5,533 nt of DNA, from positions 1-5,533 of the forward strand of contig RFIY01000104.1 in the NCBI GenBank assembly GCA_003695505.1, read 5' to 3'. Position numbers and translations under genes: made by a program. Positions 4,906-5,533 of this stretch are shown here, in pieces; positions within the stretch are counted from its first letter, which is position 1; each line of letters starts with the position of its first letter. Source of the stretch: J088 sp003695505 [NCBI: Candidatus Dadabacteria bacterium]. Its GTDB lineage: Bacteria > J088. The notes beneath the pieces were generated by a model that saw nothing but the letters and a program-made list of their open reading frames with translations, was not told the DNA's origin and did not search any database.

Positions 4906-5533
4906 ACGAAAAACCGTACTGATTGTCGAGGACGAGGCCCGGATCGCCGATCTCGTCTCGGCATATCTGGAGCGCGCTGGATACCGCACGGTGCGGCATG
5001 CGACCGGGGTGGGTCTGCCCGATATCGTGCGCCGGGAGCGACCGGACCTGGTGTTGCTCGACCTGGGGTTGCCGGGGCAGGACGGCCTGGCGGCCTTCCA
5101 GGAAGTCCGCGCGGTCAGGGACGTCCCGATCATCATTGTCACAGCCCGTATCGACGAGATCGATCGGCTGCTGGGTCTTGAGCTGGGTGCCGACGACTAC
5201 ATTTGCAAACCATTCAGCCCCCGCGAGCTGGTCGCCCGCGTGCGCAACGTGCTCAGGCGCACGGCCGGTCCCGCGCCGGGGCGTCACGAAACGGTCACCG
5301 TCGGACCGGTTCTGGTGGATCCCGAACAGCGAACGGCCACGGTCAACGGTGTCGTGCTCGACCTGACGCGGTATGAATTCGATCTGCTGCGCGCGATGGC
5401 GTCGCGGCCGGGTCGTGTCTTTACCCGCGCACAACTGTTGTTCGAACTCACGGGTAACGATCTCAAGGCCTATGAGCGTACGATCGACAGTCACATCAAG
5501 AATCTGCGACGAAAGCTGCGCGAAGCCGCCGGG
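4898..5533 (+). CDS. baeR: BaeR-like OmpR-family response regulator (3' partial)
   Basis: 212 residues are visible and the frame is still open at the window end; by family length roughly 20 or so residues are missing. The receiver domain has the acidic pocket E11-D12, phospho-acceptor Asp55 (VLLDLGLPG), Thr82 and Lys104 (YICKPF). The DNA-binding winged helix (about 130-212) shows LDLTRYEFDLLRAMASRPGR, VFTRAQLL and the recognition region YERTIDSHIKNLRRKL. The phrases EIDRLLGLELGADDYICKP and RTIDSHIKNLRRKL are nearly those of E. coli BaeR, so the assignment within the OmpR family is fairly specific. It is the cytoplasmic partner of the overlapping kinase gene and should act as a transcription factor when phosphorylated by it. 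The C-terminal wing, usually ending in a VxGxGYR motif, lies outside the window. Confidence 0.9.
   Translation, partial: MSERKTVLIVEDEARIADLVSAYLERAGYRTVRHATGVGLPDIVRRERPDLVLLDLGLPGQDGLAAFQEVRAVRDVPIIIVTARIDEIDRLLGLELGADDYICKPFSPRELVARVRNVLRRTAGPAPGRHETVTVGPVLVDPEQRTATVNGVVLDLTRYEFDLLRAMASRPGRVFTRAQLLFELTGNDLKAYERTIDSHIKNLRRKLREAAG

Noticed and set aside
4823-5494. 223-residue open frame on the - strand
   Set aside because: Antisense to the 3' end of the kinase gene and to the response regulator, whose receiver and winged-helix motifs are unmistakable.

Overview
The window reads almost entirely on the + strand and looks like proteobacterial chromosome, probably gamma- or betaproteobacterial. 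That guess rests on a BaeS/BaeR-type two-component pair with overlapping genes, polymorphic Rhs-type cassettes and a ParE-like toxin remnant. No closer placement is justified. It has two parts: an accessory Rhs cassette array (about 1-3380) and a conserved, GC-rich regulatory operon (about 3439-5533) that runs off the right edge.

The array (2-2992) repeats one plan three times: the end of the Rhs core (the region with RDYDPExGRWT-KDPIRF and, in two copies, DPxG), then a short unrelated C-terminal tip (109, 87 and 72 residues), then a small hydrophobic protein with about two to four membrane segments. This is how orphan Rhs tip/immunity cassettes are arranged, so the tips are inferred to be secreted-effector tips and the membrane proteins their cognate immunity proteins. 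No tip shows a recognisable nuclease or other catalytic motif. Because every partner is a membrane protein, action at the membrane is a reasonable but unproven guess. Stops and starts abut or overlap (GTGA at 922-925, GTG 1377 inside the preceding gene, ATGA at 2615-2618), so the cassettes may be co-translated. Four copies of the core end share a 26-bp perfectly conserved block (from 20, 937, 2211 and 3006) and give substrates for homologous recombination that could swap tips.

From 2991 to 3379 the array decays. A fourth, very short Rhs core piece runs in frame into what looks like the tail of a type II antitoxin, directly followed by a frameshifted ParE/RelE-superfamily toxin gene. A toxin-antitoxin module appears to have been cut by the Rhs recombination and is now dead.

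From 3439 a complete BaeS-like sensor histidine kinase overlaps by 8 nt a BaeR-like OmpR-family response regulator. The regulator has a strong Shine-Dalgarno and is cut off by the window end. This pair resembles an envelope-stress system and has no evident functional link to the Rhs array. No RNA gene, transposase, CRISPR array or origin was seen.
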